DNA of 64,000 nucleotides from DASTFY01 sp963769115 (GTDB taxonomy: Bacteria; Actinomycetota; Acidimicrobiia; Acidimicrobiales; Ilumatobacteraceae): the NCBI GenBank assembly GCA_963769115.1, contig CAVYKN010000010.1:1-64000 (forward strand). Reading direction: 5' to 3'. This document shows positions 9,487-17,624 of the stretch, piece after piece. A program made the translations under genes and the position numbers. The notes below the pieces were generated by a model. The model did not search any database and had not been told where the DNA came from. It was given only the letters and a program-made list of their open reading frames with translations. How positions within the stretch are numbered: position 1 is the first letter of the stretch; every line of letters starts with the position of its first letter.

Positions 9487-10695
9487 GTGACGACCATCAA
9501 TCGGACCTTCGGTACCGTCGCAAGGGTGATGACGGATCGCCGGGTCCGTGGCCGGACCGGGACGCTCGTGGCCATCGACGCGCTTGTCGCGGTCGTCGCC
9601 GTCGTGGTGGGCTGGGCGTTCCTGGCCGCAGACAGCGTCAACTGGCCCGCGGACAGCCGGGACCCGGATTGGTTCGCGGTCGCCCTCGTCGTCGTCATCA
9701 ATGCACCGATTGCGTTTCGGCGGCGAGCGTGCAGAGCGGCGTTGGCAGTCGCGCTCGGCGCGGGGCTGATCTACGCAGCAAGGCTGTACCCGCCGACCTT
9801 TGCCCCGGCTGTTCCGCTGATCGTCTACCTGGCCGCCACGCGCCTGGACGATCGCCGTTCCCGTTTGGTGTTGATCGTCGCTGCCGTGGTGTCGTGGATC
9901 ACGGCCACCGTGGCGGCGGGTCCGACCGACCCGCAGTCAGTCTTGGTCGTCGCCGGCGCATGGCTGCTCGGCCACTACGTGCGGACCCGCCGGCAGCTGG
10001 TCGCCGAACTCCAGCAGCGAGCGGTGGACCTGGAACGAGAACGAGAGGAGCGAGCGCGGCGGGCCGTAGCCGAGGAGAGGCTGCGGATCGCGCGGGAACT
10101 GCACGACGTCCTTGCTCACACCATGAGCGTGGTCGCCGTCCAGGCCGGCACAGGACGCCTGATCGGCGCCGAACACCCGGCAGAGGCGCTCAAGGCATTG
10201 ACCGCAGTCGAGGAGACGACGAGGTCAGCGATGCGCGAGATGCGTCAGCTCCTCACGGTGCTTCGCACCGACGACGATCCAGGAGGAGGACCCGTGACAC
10301 CCGCACCCGGGCTACACGACCTCCCGGTGCTCGTCGCCCAGGTATCCGAAGCAGGCCTGGCTGTCGATCTGCGGACGGAGGGCGAGCCGCGTGCCGTCTC
10401 GGCGGGGGTCGGGCTCGCCGCGTATCGCATCGTCCAGGAGGCACTGACCAATGTCATCAAGCACGCCGGTCCGGCGCACGCGTCGGTGCTGGTCCGCTAC
10501 ACCGACCAGGACTTGACGGTGGAGATCCGCGACGACGGGAATGCCCTTCGATTTGGTGTGGTGACCGGCGGACAAGGTCTCGTCGGCATGCAGGAACGAG
10601 CCGCAGTCCACGGCGGTGAGCTGATCGCCGGACCAGCCGCCGGCGGTGGGTTCCTTGTCAAGGCCCGCCTCCCTCTCGGCGGGCCCGAGTCATGA
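9487..10695 (+). CDS. Sensor histidine kinase, NarL/DesK type
   Basis: 402 residues. About five membrane helices in residues 26-165, then a short coiled segment and the HisKA_3 dimerisation box RIARELHDVLAHTMSVVAVQ with the phospho-acceptor at His206. The ATPase domain shows IVQEALTNVIKHAG (N-box), VEIRDDG and GQGLVGMQERA (G-box). It is followed, with a four-base overlap, by its response regulator. GTG at 9487 is used; ATG at 9529 is possible and has an AAGGG upstream. Kinases of this kind beside ABC-2 pairs often sense envelope stress. Confidence 0.9.
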   Translation: MTTINRTFGTVARVMTDRRVRGRTGTLVAIDALVAVVAVVVGWAFLAADSVNWPADSRDPDWFAVALVVVINAPIAFRRRACRAALAVALGAGLIYAARLYPPTFAPAVPLIVYLAATRLDDRRSRLVLIVAAVVSWITATVAAGPTDPQSVLVVAGAWLLGHYVRTRRQLVAELQQRAVDLEREREERARRAVAEERLRIARELHDVLAHTMSVVAVQAGTGRLIGAEHPAEALKALTAVEETTRSAMREMRQLLTVLRTDDDPGGGPVTPAPGLHDLPVLVAQVSEAGLAVDLRTEGEPRAVSAGVGLAAYRIVQEALTNVIKHAGPAHASVLVRYTDQDLTVEIRDDGNALRFGVVTGGQGLVGMQERAAVHGGELIAGPAAGGGFLVKARLPLGGPES

Positions 10696-11354
10696 CCATC
10701 CGGGTGGTCATCGCCGACGATCAGCCGCTGGTGCGCGCCGGGTTCGCCACGATGGTGGGCTACGCCGATGACCTCGAGCTGGTCGGCGAAGCAGAGACCG
10801 GCACCGACGCCATCGCCTTGGCAAGGCGGGCGCGGCCCGACGTGATCCTCATGGACATCCGGATGCCCGGTCTCGATGGGCTGGAGGCCACCCGGCGGAT
10901 CACGAGCGATCCCGAACTCGCCGGGCTGCGGATCATCATGCTGACGACGTTCGATGCCGATGACTACGTCTATGAGGCGTTGCGCAGCGGAGCCAGCGGC
11001 TTCCTGCTCAAAGATGCGAGGCCGGAGGACATCCTCAATGCCGTGCGGGTCGTCGCCGCTGGTGAGGCCTTGCTCGCCCCGAGCGTGACCCGTCGCCTCA
11101 TCGAACGATTCGCCGCCCAACCGCAACCAGCCCACCCGCCGATCGCGCTCGACCGGCTCACCGAGCGCGAGTCCGAGGTGCTCCGGCTGGTCGCGCAAGG
11201 CCTGTCGAACGCGGAGATCGCTGACCGCCTGTACATCAGCATGTTCACGGCGAAGACTCACGTCAGCCGCATCCTGACCAAACTCGACGCTCGCGACCGA
11301 GCCCAGCTGGTGATGCTGGCGTACGAAGCAGGCCTGGTGATCCCCGGCGGCTGA
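10692..11354 (+). CDS. LuxR-family response regulator
   Basis: 220 residues. Receiver domain: acidic pair in VVIADDQPLVRAGF, phospho-acceptor Asp55 in DVILMDIRMPGLDG, Thr in MLTTFDADDYV, Lys in GFLLKDARPEDI. C-terminal LuxR helix-turn-helix: LTERESEVLRLVAQGLSNAE followed by FTAKTHVSRILTKL. ATGA overlap with the kinase shows a two-component operon. The ABC-2 pair on the opposite strand, 138 bases upstream of the kinase, is the obvious candidate target. Confidence 0.93.
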   Translation: MTIRVVIADDQPLVRAGFATMVGYADDLELVGEAETGTDAIALARRARPDVILMDIRMPGLDGLEATRRITSDPELAGLRIIMLTTFDADDYVYEALRSGASGFLLKDARPEDILNAVRVVAAGEALLAPSVTRRLIERFAAQPQPAHPPIALDRLTERESEVLRLVAQGLSNAEIADRLYISMFTAKTHVSRILTKLDARDRAQLVMLAYEAGLVIPGG

Positions 11355-11360
11355 GTGCAT

Positions 11361-11398
11361 GGCTCGGCTGTGCCTGAGCGATGCTCAGCTGCAGAGCC
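11361..11398 (+). terminator. Hairpin after the two-component operon
   Basis: Nested inverted repeat: inner stem CTGAGC/GCTCAG with a three-base loop (11374-11388) and outer GGCTC/GAGCC arms. It begins seven bases after the response-regulator stop. There is no T-run, as is common for actinobacterial terminators. Confidence 0.4.
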
Positions 11399-11934
11399 GT
11401 GCCAGGGTTGAGATCTCACAGTCGTTCCTGGGGAGGACGCCGCCACCGGAGCTCGCGAGATGGCCTTCGGCAAGGGGCCGGCGCACGCGCTTGCTGTTGC
11501 TGTTGTGCCTCGTGCAAGTCATCGTCCATCGGGAGGTGTGGTGGCGGCCGAAGAACAGCGCGACCAGGCCGTGGTCGTGCAGGCTGTCGTAGACGACTCG
11601 GAGGCCCCGAGCACGAGGAGGCCCTCGCGGTTGGCGCAAGCAACGACGACTTGGAGCTTGCGACCGGTCCCGCGCCTTCGCGGCCCGGATGGCGGCGAAG
11701 CCGTTCTTGAGCGCGAGTCGTCAAGTATGGATCCCCGCTCGTGGCGTGCTGGCGAAACCGGCTACGCCGTTGTCCGCGGCGACGACGCGGTCGACGGTCG
11801 TGTCGTAGGCGCGCAAGAGGAAGACGCCGCTGGCCCTGGGCTGTCCAGTCTCATCTGTGCCCCTGAGGCGGGCGCCGTCGACCGGGCGGACCAAGTTGTC
11901 GGTGGCGTCGACACGCCGAGAGCTTGGGCGGCGC
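11399..11934. other. No gene supported
   Basis: 536 bases between the two-component operon and the PAP2-like/kinase gene. Several frames are open on both strands but none gives a recognisable motif; the codon pattern is inconsistent, which suggests decayed sequence. The promoter of the downstream gene should lie here. Confidence 0.35.
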
Positions 11935-14184
11935 ATGGATGTCGACCGACGCCGTACTCTGGAGCGGTTGGGAGGGGTCGTGGGTGTTCCCGCAGACCAG
12001 CCAGCAGGGCCCGGTGTGCAGGCTGTCAAACTGGGTCCTGGTGGGATTCCTCGTTCGGCGCGGCGGCGGCGCCCCTCGGGTAAACCACCACCCCTGCCGC
12101 GTCCGCTGCGAACCACGGGGGTGGGCTGGCTCACCGCGGCCGTGGTGTTGGTGGTGCTGTCGGTGCTGGTGTTCGCCGGTGAGCTGCGTGACGCGGCCGT
12201 CGCGGTGACGGTGGTCGACGACGCGATCGTCGGGTGGCTGGCTGGGTTGCGTGCTCCGGGGCTCCTGGGGGCGATGGAGCTGGTCGCCGCGCTGGGCTCG
12301 TGGGCGGTTATCACCGTGCTGCTGTGGGGGCTGCTGTTGGCCCTGTTGATCCTGAGACGCGTGCGGCAGCTGGTGGTCGTCCTGATCGCTTGGATCCTGC
12401 AGGGCGTGATCATCCAGTACGTGCTGGCGCCGGTGCTGCGTCGACCGCGACCGTTCGGGGTGGAGTTCCGGACGGACTGGCGTGCATGGGCGCTGCCGTC
12501 CGAGCAGATGGCGGCGCTGGCGGTCACGATGGTAGGGATCCTGTACGGGCTGGTGCCGGAGGGCCGTTGGCGACAGCGCGGCAAGTGGGTCGCGGCCGCG
12601 CTGGTGGCGATGGTGGCCGTCGCCCTCCTCTACCTGGGAGTGGAGGCGCCCACCGATGTGCTGGTGGGTGTGGTCATCGGCGTAACCGTCTCGCTGCTCG
12701 GGTTTCGCTTGTTCGCCCCGAACGAGGCCTTCCCGGTGACCTATCGGCGAGGGCGGGCCGCGCACTTGGATGTGGGGGGTGCCCGCGGCCAGGCCATCCG
12801 CCAGGCGTTGCGTGACCAGCTCGGGCTAGAGGCGGCGGACGTCCAACCATTCGGGCTGGCCGGCTCGGCCGGGTCGACCCCGTTGCGCATCAAGGTCGCC
12901 GGCGACCCCGGTCAGTGGCTGTTCGGCAAGCTCTATGCCCGCACCCACCTGCGAGCCGACCGCTGGTACAAGCTCGGTCGCGAGCTGCTGTATGGCCGGC
13001 TAGAGGACGAGAAGCCCTTCAACACCGTGCGACGGCTGGTGCAGCAGGAGGACTACATGCTGCACAAGATGCACGTCGCCGGGCTCCCCACGCCGCGACC
13101 GTATGGATTCGCGGAGCTCACCCCCGAGCGAGAGTATCTGTTGGTCACCGAGTTCTTCGACGGCGCGGTCGAACTCGGCCAAGCCGACATCGACGACCGT
13201 GTCATCGACGACGGACTCGCTCTGGTCCGCAAGCTGTGGGACGCCGGCTTGGCCCACCGCGACATCAAGCCGGCCAACCTCCTCGTCCGTGACGGTCACC
13301 TGCTGCTGATCGACGTCTTCTTCACCGAGGTCCACCCGACGCCGTGGCGGCAGGCCGTCGACCTGGCCAACATGATGCTCTGCCTGGCGCTGCGTTCCGA
13401 TCCCCACCGGGTCTACGAACGGGCCCTGCGCCAGTTCAGCGAGCCGGAGATCAGCGAGGCCTTCGCGGCGGCCCGCGGGCTGGCCTTGCCGTCCCAGCTC
13501 CGGCGGATGCTCCGGGACCAGGGCCGCGACCTCCACGCCGAGTTTCTCAACCTGTTGCCGGCGCGACCGCGACCGATCAGGGTTCAACGCTGGAGCGCGC
13601 GCCGGGTCGGCCTGCTGCTCCTGACGGTGCCGGTGCTGTTGCTGCTCGTCCTCAGCGCTCGGCTCGTACTGGTCAACAACGACCGGACCCTGACGCCGCT
13701 GAACGTCGCCGGCGTGGGTTGCGGCGACCTGGAGACCCTATGGCTAGAGGCGCAGTCGGTACCGTCGGCGTCCCTGGTGCCCTGCGTGAAATCGGTGCCA
13801 CCCGGCTGGAGGTTCGCCGGCGCGAATGTCCGGGACGGCTGGTCGAAGTACACGCTCAACGATGTGGTCACAGCTCAGGGCCTGGTCGTACGGCTGACAG
13901 CCACGTGCGACATCGCCGGGGCGACCGAGACGCCCTCTGACCAGCCCGGGGCACGCCGCTACGAGCGCGCTGATCCCGGCCGCTCCGGGCCCGCCACCAC
14001 CTGGTACACGACCTTCGAAGGCGGCTGCCTCACCGCCCAATTCCGCTCAGCGAGTGACGTGGATGCCGCGCTCGCCACTCAGGCATCGTCCGGCATCGGC
14101 TTCGTCACCCGCGCCGCGCTCCAACAGGCCCTCGACGAGCGGTCGGACGGGCGACTCCAACTCGACCCGGACGGCACGAGCTGA
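11935..14184 (+). CDS. PAP2-like membrane domain fused to a RIO/Kdo-type kinase
   Basis: About 749 residues. An Arg/Pro-rich N-terminus leads into a six-helix PAP2-like domain. Its first motif survives (LRRPRPFG), but PSGH is replaced by LPSEQM and the last motif by LGVEAPTD, so phosphatase activity is doubtful. A kinase domain follows: lysine in LFGKLYARTHLRADRWYK, glutamate in RLVQQEDYMLHKM, hinge LLVTEFFDG, catalytic loop GLAHRDIKPANLLV and the metal-binding Asp in LLLIDVFF, all intact. A further helix (LLLLTVPVLLLLVLSARLVL) then exposes a 150-residue C-terminal domain with paired cysteines. ATG 11935 is preferred; the frame is open back to 11857. A lipid-linked substrate is inferred. Confidence 0.75.
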   Translation: MDVDRRRTLERLGGVVGVPADQPAGPGVQAVKLGPGGIPRSARRRRPSGKPPPLPRPLRTTGVGWLTAAVVLVVLSVLVFAGELRDAAVAVTVVDDAIVGWLAGLRAPGLLGAMELVAALGSWAVITVLLWGLLLALLILRRVRQLVVVLIAWILQGVIIQYVLAPVLRRPRPFGVEFRTDWRAWALPSEQMAALAVTMVGILYGLVPEGRWRQRGKWVAAALVAMVAVALLYLGVEAPTDVLVGVVIGVTVSLLGFRLFAPNEAFPVTYRRGRAAHLDVGGARGQAIRQALRDQLGLEAADVQPFGLAGSAGSTPLRIKVAGDPGQWLFGKLYARTHLRADRWYKLGRELLYGRLEDEKPFNTVRRLVQQEDYMLHKMHVAGLPTPRPYGFAELTPEREYLLVTEFFDGAVELGQADIDDRVIDDGLALVRKLWDAGLAHRDIKPANLLVRDGHLLLIDVFFTEVHPTPWRQAVDLANMMLCLALRSDPHRVYERALRQFSEPEISEAFAAARGLALPSQLRRMLRDQGRDLHAEFLNLLPARPRPIRVQRWSARRVGLLLLTVPVLLLLVLSARLVLVNNDRTLTPLNVAGVGCGDLETLWLEAQSVPSASLVPCVKSVPPGWRFAGANVRDGWSKYTLNDVVTAQGLVVRLTATCDIAGATETPSDQPGARRYERADPGRSGPATTWYTTFEGGCLTAQFRSASDVDAALATQASSGIGFVTRAALQQALDERSDGRLQLDPDGTS

Positions 14185-14205
14185 TCGTCGCCACGCCGCC
14201 CGAGA

Positions 14206-14410
14206 GGCCCACCGCGTCGAGGCTGTCCGGACAGCGGGGCATGTCGCGCCATCCGGCTGAGACCGATCCAGCGACAACCTGGCCATGACGGTGGTCTTTC
14301 CGACGCCGGGGTCCGACGACGATGATCGTCGGTTCGCCCTTGACCCAAGTCACTTCGCTGTCGCGCCCCCATCGGGGTTCGAGTACAGGGAGCGACATCA
14401 GCTTGCATCG
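14206..14410 (-). pseudogene. AAA ATPase P-loop remnant (RepA/AAA_25-like)
   Basis: On the minus strand, EVTWVKGEPTIIVVG in one frame continues, after a single-base shift at about 14315, as PGVGKTTVMARLSLDRS. Together they form a Walker A strand and loop of the kind seen in hexameric helicase-like ATPases of mobile elements. No Walker B or other domain is found on either side, so this is a short relic. Its position about 100 bases from a tRNA-Ala 3' fragment fits the debris of an integrated element. Confidence 0.45.
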
Positions 14411-14459
14411 GCTGACGGAACTAGACCGTCAACGTTCGACTTCTCCCAGGCCACAGGCC

Positions 14460-14696
14460 CTAACTGGACGAGGGCTGACGGCGGTTGAACTCGCCGCGCT
14501 TCCATGGCATGGAAGGGGTCAGGGGTTCGATTCCCCTCAGCTCCACGGGCCGTAGTCCCTGGTAGCCCCGGGGACGCGCATCAAACCCACGCCTGGGGGC
14601 GGCCGGCCAGTACCACTGACCGCAGCGGCTGCAGAACTCGTCGCCGGCGAGGTTGTGGTGCTCACACTCTCGGCAGAGCCAACTCGGCCTCGGCAC
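14460..14696 (-). CDS. Small zinc-ribbon protein
   Basis: GTG at 14696 is preceded by a strong GAGGAGG four bases upstream. The 78-residue product begins PRPSWLCRECEHHNLAGDEF and continues CSRCGQWYWP, a C-x2-C/C-x2-C zinc ribbon of the kind found in small nucleic-acid or protein binding factors. Beyond about residue 45 the frame runs through the tRNA-Ala fragment (giving the string IEPLTPSMPWKRGEF), so the native C-terminus may have been replaced when that fragment arrived. Function unknown. Confidence 0.55.
   Translation of the reverse strand: MPRPSWLCRECEHHNLAGDEFCSRCGQWYWPAAPRRGFDARPRGYQGLRPVELRGIEPLTPSMPWKRGEFNRRQPSSS
14499..14545 (+). other. 3' fragment of tRNA-Ala(GGC), attachment-site-like
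   Basis: The sequence contains a complete anticodon arm (stem CTTCC/GGAAG, loop ATGGCAT, anticodon GGC), variable loop GGGTC, a perfect T-arm (AGGGG TTCGATT CCCCT) and the 3' acceptor strand CAGCTCC plus discriminator A. The D-arm and the 5' acceptor strand (expected GGAGCTG) are absent upstream. Integrases that use tRNA genes leave exactly this 3' portion at the distal end of an island. It is not a functional tRNA. Confidence 0.6.
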
Positions 14697-14761
14697 GGTT
14701 CCTCCTCGCTTGCCCCCCTGCGTGCTCGCGTACCCATCGCGTGACCGGGGCGAAACCCTGG

Positions 14762-15075
14762 TCAGGCGCGGATCCAGATGGAGGCCGTGCGCGCGGCCAG
14801 TGAGACCGTTCCTGTCTGGGTCTGCCCCTGGAGGTTCCGCCAGGAGCCGGCGGGCAGCGCGACGCTCACCGTCGTCCCGCGGGGGTGACGTCCGGCGGCA
14901 CCTGGTTGAACGCGGCCCAGCGGTGGACCAGCCGGCCGGCGTCGGTGGGCCGAAGGACGGAATCCGCTGGCAGCGCGGCGGATGCCTGTGATCCGAGGGT
15001 CGTACCGGTTGCAACAAGGGCGACGCAGAGCCCTGCTGCCAATGCCCGCCTGTTCTGGAACAGGTTCATGGCCAC
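14762..15075 (-). CDS. Small secreted protein (one frameshift)
   Basis: Starts MAMNLFQNRRALAAGLCVAL, a signal peptide cleaved near SQASA-AL. The mature part reads LRPTDAGRLVHRWAAFNQVP, shifts frame in the CCCCGCGGG run near 14880, and ends GTTVSVALPAGSWRNLQGQ, then TGTVSLAARTASIWIRA. About 104 residues. No known family was recognised; the closing segment looks like a beta-sandwich strand pair. MNLFQ at 15069 is an alternative start. Confidence 0.5.
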
Positions 15076-15152
15076 CCCCGCCGACCATCTCCGAGGAGCC
15101 GGGCGGCGGCGCCATCGTAGGCAGCAATGTCGATTGGAGCGGGCGGCGCCCG

Positions 15153-15749
15153 TCAGCGCGGCGCGATGACGTCCGCCGGCCAGAGTTGCGCCACGAGGCG
15201 CGGGACGTCGGCCGGGTCGAGTGGCTCGGGCGACATCAGCCGGCGCAGCACGATGGCTCCTGCGAGCGCCTCGGCCAGGAGACCTGGGTCCGTGTCGGCC
15301 GGCAGCTCGCCGGTCCGGATGCCTTCGGCCAGGAGATCGACGAGCACCTGGCGCCCGGCGCGGGCCAGCCCACAGTGGAGCTCGCGGGCATCCGGATCAC
15401 GTTCCGCGGCGTCGATCAGCGCCGGGAGGCACGACGACCACGTGGAGGAGACCAGTGTTCGCGCAAGGTGCTCGAGCAGCACCGTGACCTTCGAGCGCAC
15501 GTCGCCTTCCGCCGGTACGGGGATCGGCGGCTTCAGGACGTGGAACGCGTCGCTGATCAACGCGTCTCGATTCGACCAGTGGCGGTAGATGGTGCTCTTC
15601 GCGACGCCGGAGGCGCTCGCGACCGCTTCCATCGTCACCGCGCGGTAGCCGCCCTCGATCAGGAGCGCGATCGCGGCGTCGAGCACCACCCGCCGCGTGC
15701 GCTCGATGCGCGGGTCCTGCCAACAGAGCGCGGTGCCGCCCTCGTCCAT
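15153..15749 (-). CDS. TetR family transcriptional regulator
   Basis: 198 residues. The N-terminal helix-turn-helix is clear: RTRRVVLDAAIALLIEGGYR, then TMEAVASASGVAKSTIYRHW and SNRDALISDAF. The C-terminal part matches the TetR_C ligand-binding fold (LLAEGIRTGELPADTDPGLL). The gene starts four bases after the stop of the MFS transporter on the same strand, so it is the second gene of a transporter-repressor operon. An inverted repeat upstream of the operon (17467-17491) is its likely operator. Confidence 0.9.
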   Translation of the reverse strand: MDEGGTALCWQDPRIERTRRVVLDAAIALLIEGGYRAVTMEAVASASGVAKSTIYRHWSNRDALISDAFHVLKPPIPVPAEGDVRSKVTVLLEHLARTLVSSTWSSCLPALIDAAERDPDARELHCGLARAGRQVLVDLLAEGIRTGELPADTDPGLLAEALAGAIVLRRLMSPEPLDPADVPRLVAQLWPADVIAPR

Positions 15750-15753
15750 GCGC

Positions 15754-17403
15754 TCATTCTGCCGCAGCGACGCTGCCGACGACCTCGAGCTGACCCAGCT
15801 CGTTCGCCGATGCGTTGACCGCCGCGGCCTCCTTGGCCCGGGTGAAGGTCCGTGACACGACCAGCGCCGCGACGACCAGCATCACCATCGAGATCGCGGC
15901 GGTGACGTTCATGGCGTCGGTGAACGCTGTGGCCGCCCGATCGACCAGCGAGGCGCCGCCCTGGCCACCGAGCTGGGAAGCGACCTGCCCGGCCGCGCCT
16001 GCGGACTCCCTCGCCTGCTCAGCCGCGCCCGCGGGCAGGTCGAGGCCGCCCACGTCCATCGCCGCCCGATAGCCCGAGTTGACGATGCTGCCGAACACCG
16101 CGATGCCGAGCGCCCCGCCCACCTCCCGGGTGGTGTCGTTCATGGCCGAGCCGACGCCGGCCTTGGCCAGCGGCACGGAGCTCATGATGCCGGTCGTGGC
16201 AGGCGCGGCCACGACAGACATCCCGGTGGCGAGCAGGACCATGACCGCCACGAGGGCGAGGTACGGCGTCCCGACACCGACGACCGCGAGGCCGCCCATG
16301 CCCGCGGCGATGATCAGGAAGCCGATCGTGATCGTCGTGCCGCTGCCGAGGCGCTCGACCAGGCCGGCGCTACGGGGTGACACGATCATGAACGTCGCCG
16401 CCATGGGCAGCGTCGCCAGACCAGCGTCCAGCGGGGAGTAGCCGCGGGCGAACTGCAGGTACATCGAGAACAGGAAGAAGAAGCCGAACATCACGAAGAA
16501 TGACGTGGTGACGACGGCGCTCCCGACACTGAACCGTCGGTCGGCGAAGAACTTCAGCGGCAGCATCGGATGTTCGGCGATGCGCTCCCAGAGGACGAAG
16601 AGGGTGATGAGGGCGGCCGCCGCCACGAACGTCGTGACGACGAAGGGGTCGGTCCACCCCCGCTCTGGGCCTTCGATGATCGCGAAGAGCAGAGCGCCAA
16701 GTCCTGTGAGCGACAACAGTGCGCCGCGCGGATCGAGCGGTGTCGCGGCGTCGTCACGAGACTCCGGGCTGTACATCGCGACGGCCACGGCCGTGACGAT
16801 GATGACGGGGACGTTGACGAGGAACGCGCTGCCCCACCAGAACTGCTCGAGCAACGCGCCCGACACGATCGGCCCGATCGCACCGCCTGCGCCGGCGAAG
16901 CCGACCCAGATGGCGATCGCCCGCTGACGTTCGTCCGGCGGGAAGATCGCCGTGATCAACGACAACGTCGCCGGCATCACGAACGCTGCGCCGACGCCTT
17001 GGATGCCGCGGCCGACGATGACGAACGACGCGGAACCAGCCAGACCGCTGACCAGTGCTCCCGCCCCGAACACCGCGAGACCTACCAGCAGGGCCTTCTT
17101 GCGACCGAAGCGATCGCCCAGTGCACCGGCTGTGAGCAGGAGACCAGCGAACACCAACGCATACGCGTCGACGATCCATTGGAGTGTCGTGGCGCTGGCG
17201 CCGAGCTCGCGCTGGATGGTCGGGATGGCCACGTTCAGCGACGAGACGGCCATGACCACCATCACGAGCGAGAGGCAGAGCACCCCGAGCAGGAACCACC
17301 GACGTTCGTGGACCTCTGGTTGCGCATGCAACGGAAGCTCGAGGAGCGGTTCGGTCCCGTTGGCCGTGCCCGAATCGGTCGGGCGGAGCGGGAGGTTGGA
17401 CAT
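15754..17403 (-). CDS. MFS transporter, DHA2 (EmrB/QacA) family
   Basis: 549 residues with about 14 membrane helices, the DHA2 size. Motif A is present as AGALGDRFGRKKALLVG and motif C-like glycines in VGFAGAGGAIGPIVSGALLE. DHA2 proteins expel cationic drugs, dyes or antibiotics by proton antiport. A long extracytoplasmic loop before the last helix (residues about 455-500) is Ala/Gly-rich. It heads an operon with the TetR gene and is divergent from an ABC-2 pair. Confidence 0.92.
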   Translation of the reverse strand: MSNLPLRPTDSGTANGTEPLLELPLHAQPEVHERRWFLLGVLCLSLVMVVMAVSSLNVAIPTIQRELGASATTLQWIVDAYALVFAGLLLTAGALGDRFGRKKALLVGLAVFGAGALVSGLAGSASFVIVGRGIQGVGAAFVMPATLSLITAIFPPDERQRAIAIWVGFAGAGGAIGPIVSGALLEQFWWGSAFLVNVPVIIVTAVAVAMYSPESRDDAATPLDPRGALLSLTGLGALLFAIIEGPERGWTDPFVVTTFVAAAALITLFVLWERIAEHPMLPLKFFADRRFSVGSAVVTTSFFVMFGFFFLFSMYLQFARGYSPLDAGLATLPMAATFMIVSPRSAGLVERLGSGTTITIGFLIIAAGMGGLAVVGVGTPYLALVAVMVLLATGMSVVAAPATTGIMSSVPLAKAGVGSAMNDTTREVGGALGIAVFGSIVNSGYRAAMDVGGLDLPAGAAEQARESAGAAGQVASQLGGQGGASLVDRAATAFTDAMNVTAAISMVMLVVAALVVSRTFTRAKEAAAVNASANELGQLEVVGSVAAAE

Positions 17404-17466
17404 GGGGGTCTCCTCGGTCGCAGCCGGTGTCGAAGGAACGAAACGTAACCGTCCGATAGCGCTACA

Positions 17467-17491
17467 CCAACGTCCTATTTCGTGACGTTGG
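17467..17491. promoter_or_regulatory. Candidate TetR operator (8-bp inverted repeat, 9-base spacer)
   Basis: CCAACGTC (17467-17474) and GACGTTGG (17484-17491) form a perfect dyad 64 bases upstream of the MFS start. Size and spacing suit a TetR dimer, and the cognate regulator is the second gene of that operon. It also lies between the divergent MFS and ABC genes and might affect both. Confidence 0.5.
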
Positions 17492-17624
17492 GCACGCGAG
17501 GGGTGTCCCTGAGGGGCAGGTCGGGGATCTCAGGGAACGAAGCGGGAGGTCCCCGATATCGCCGCGCCGACGGTCGTGCCTACCTTGCTCGGGTGAGCAC
17601 TCGAGGTCGTCGCCGGGAGGCGCG

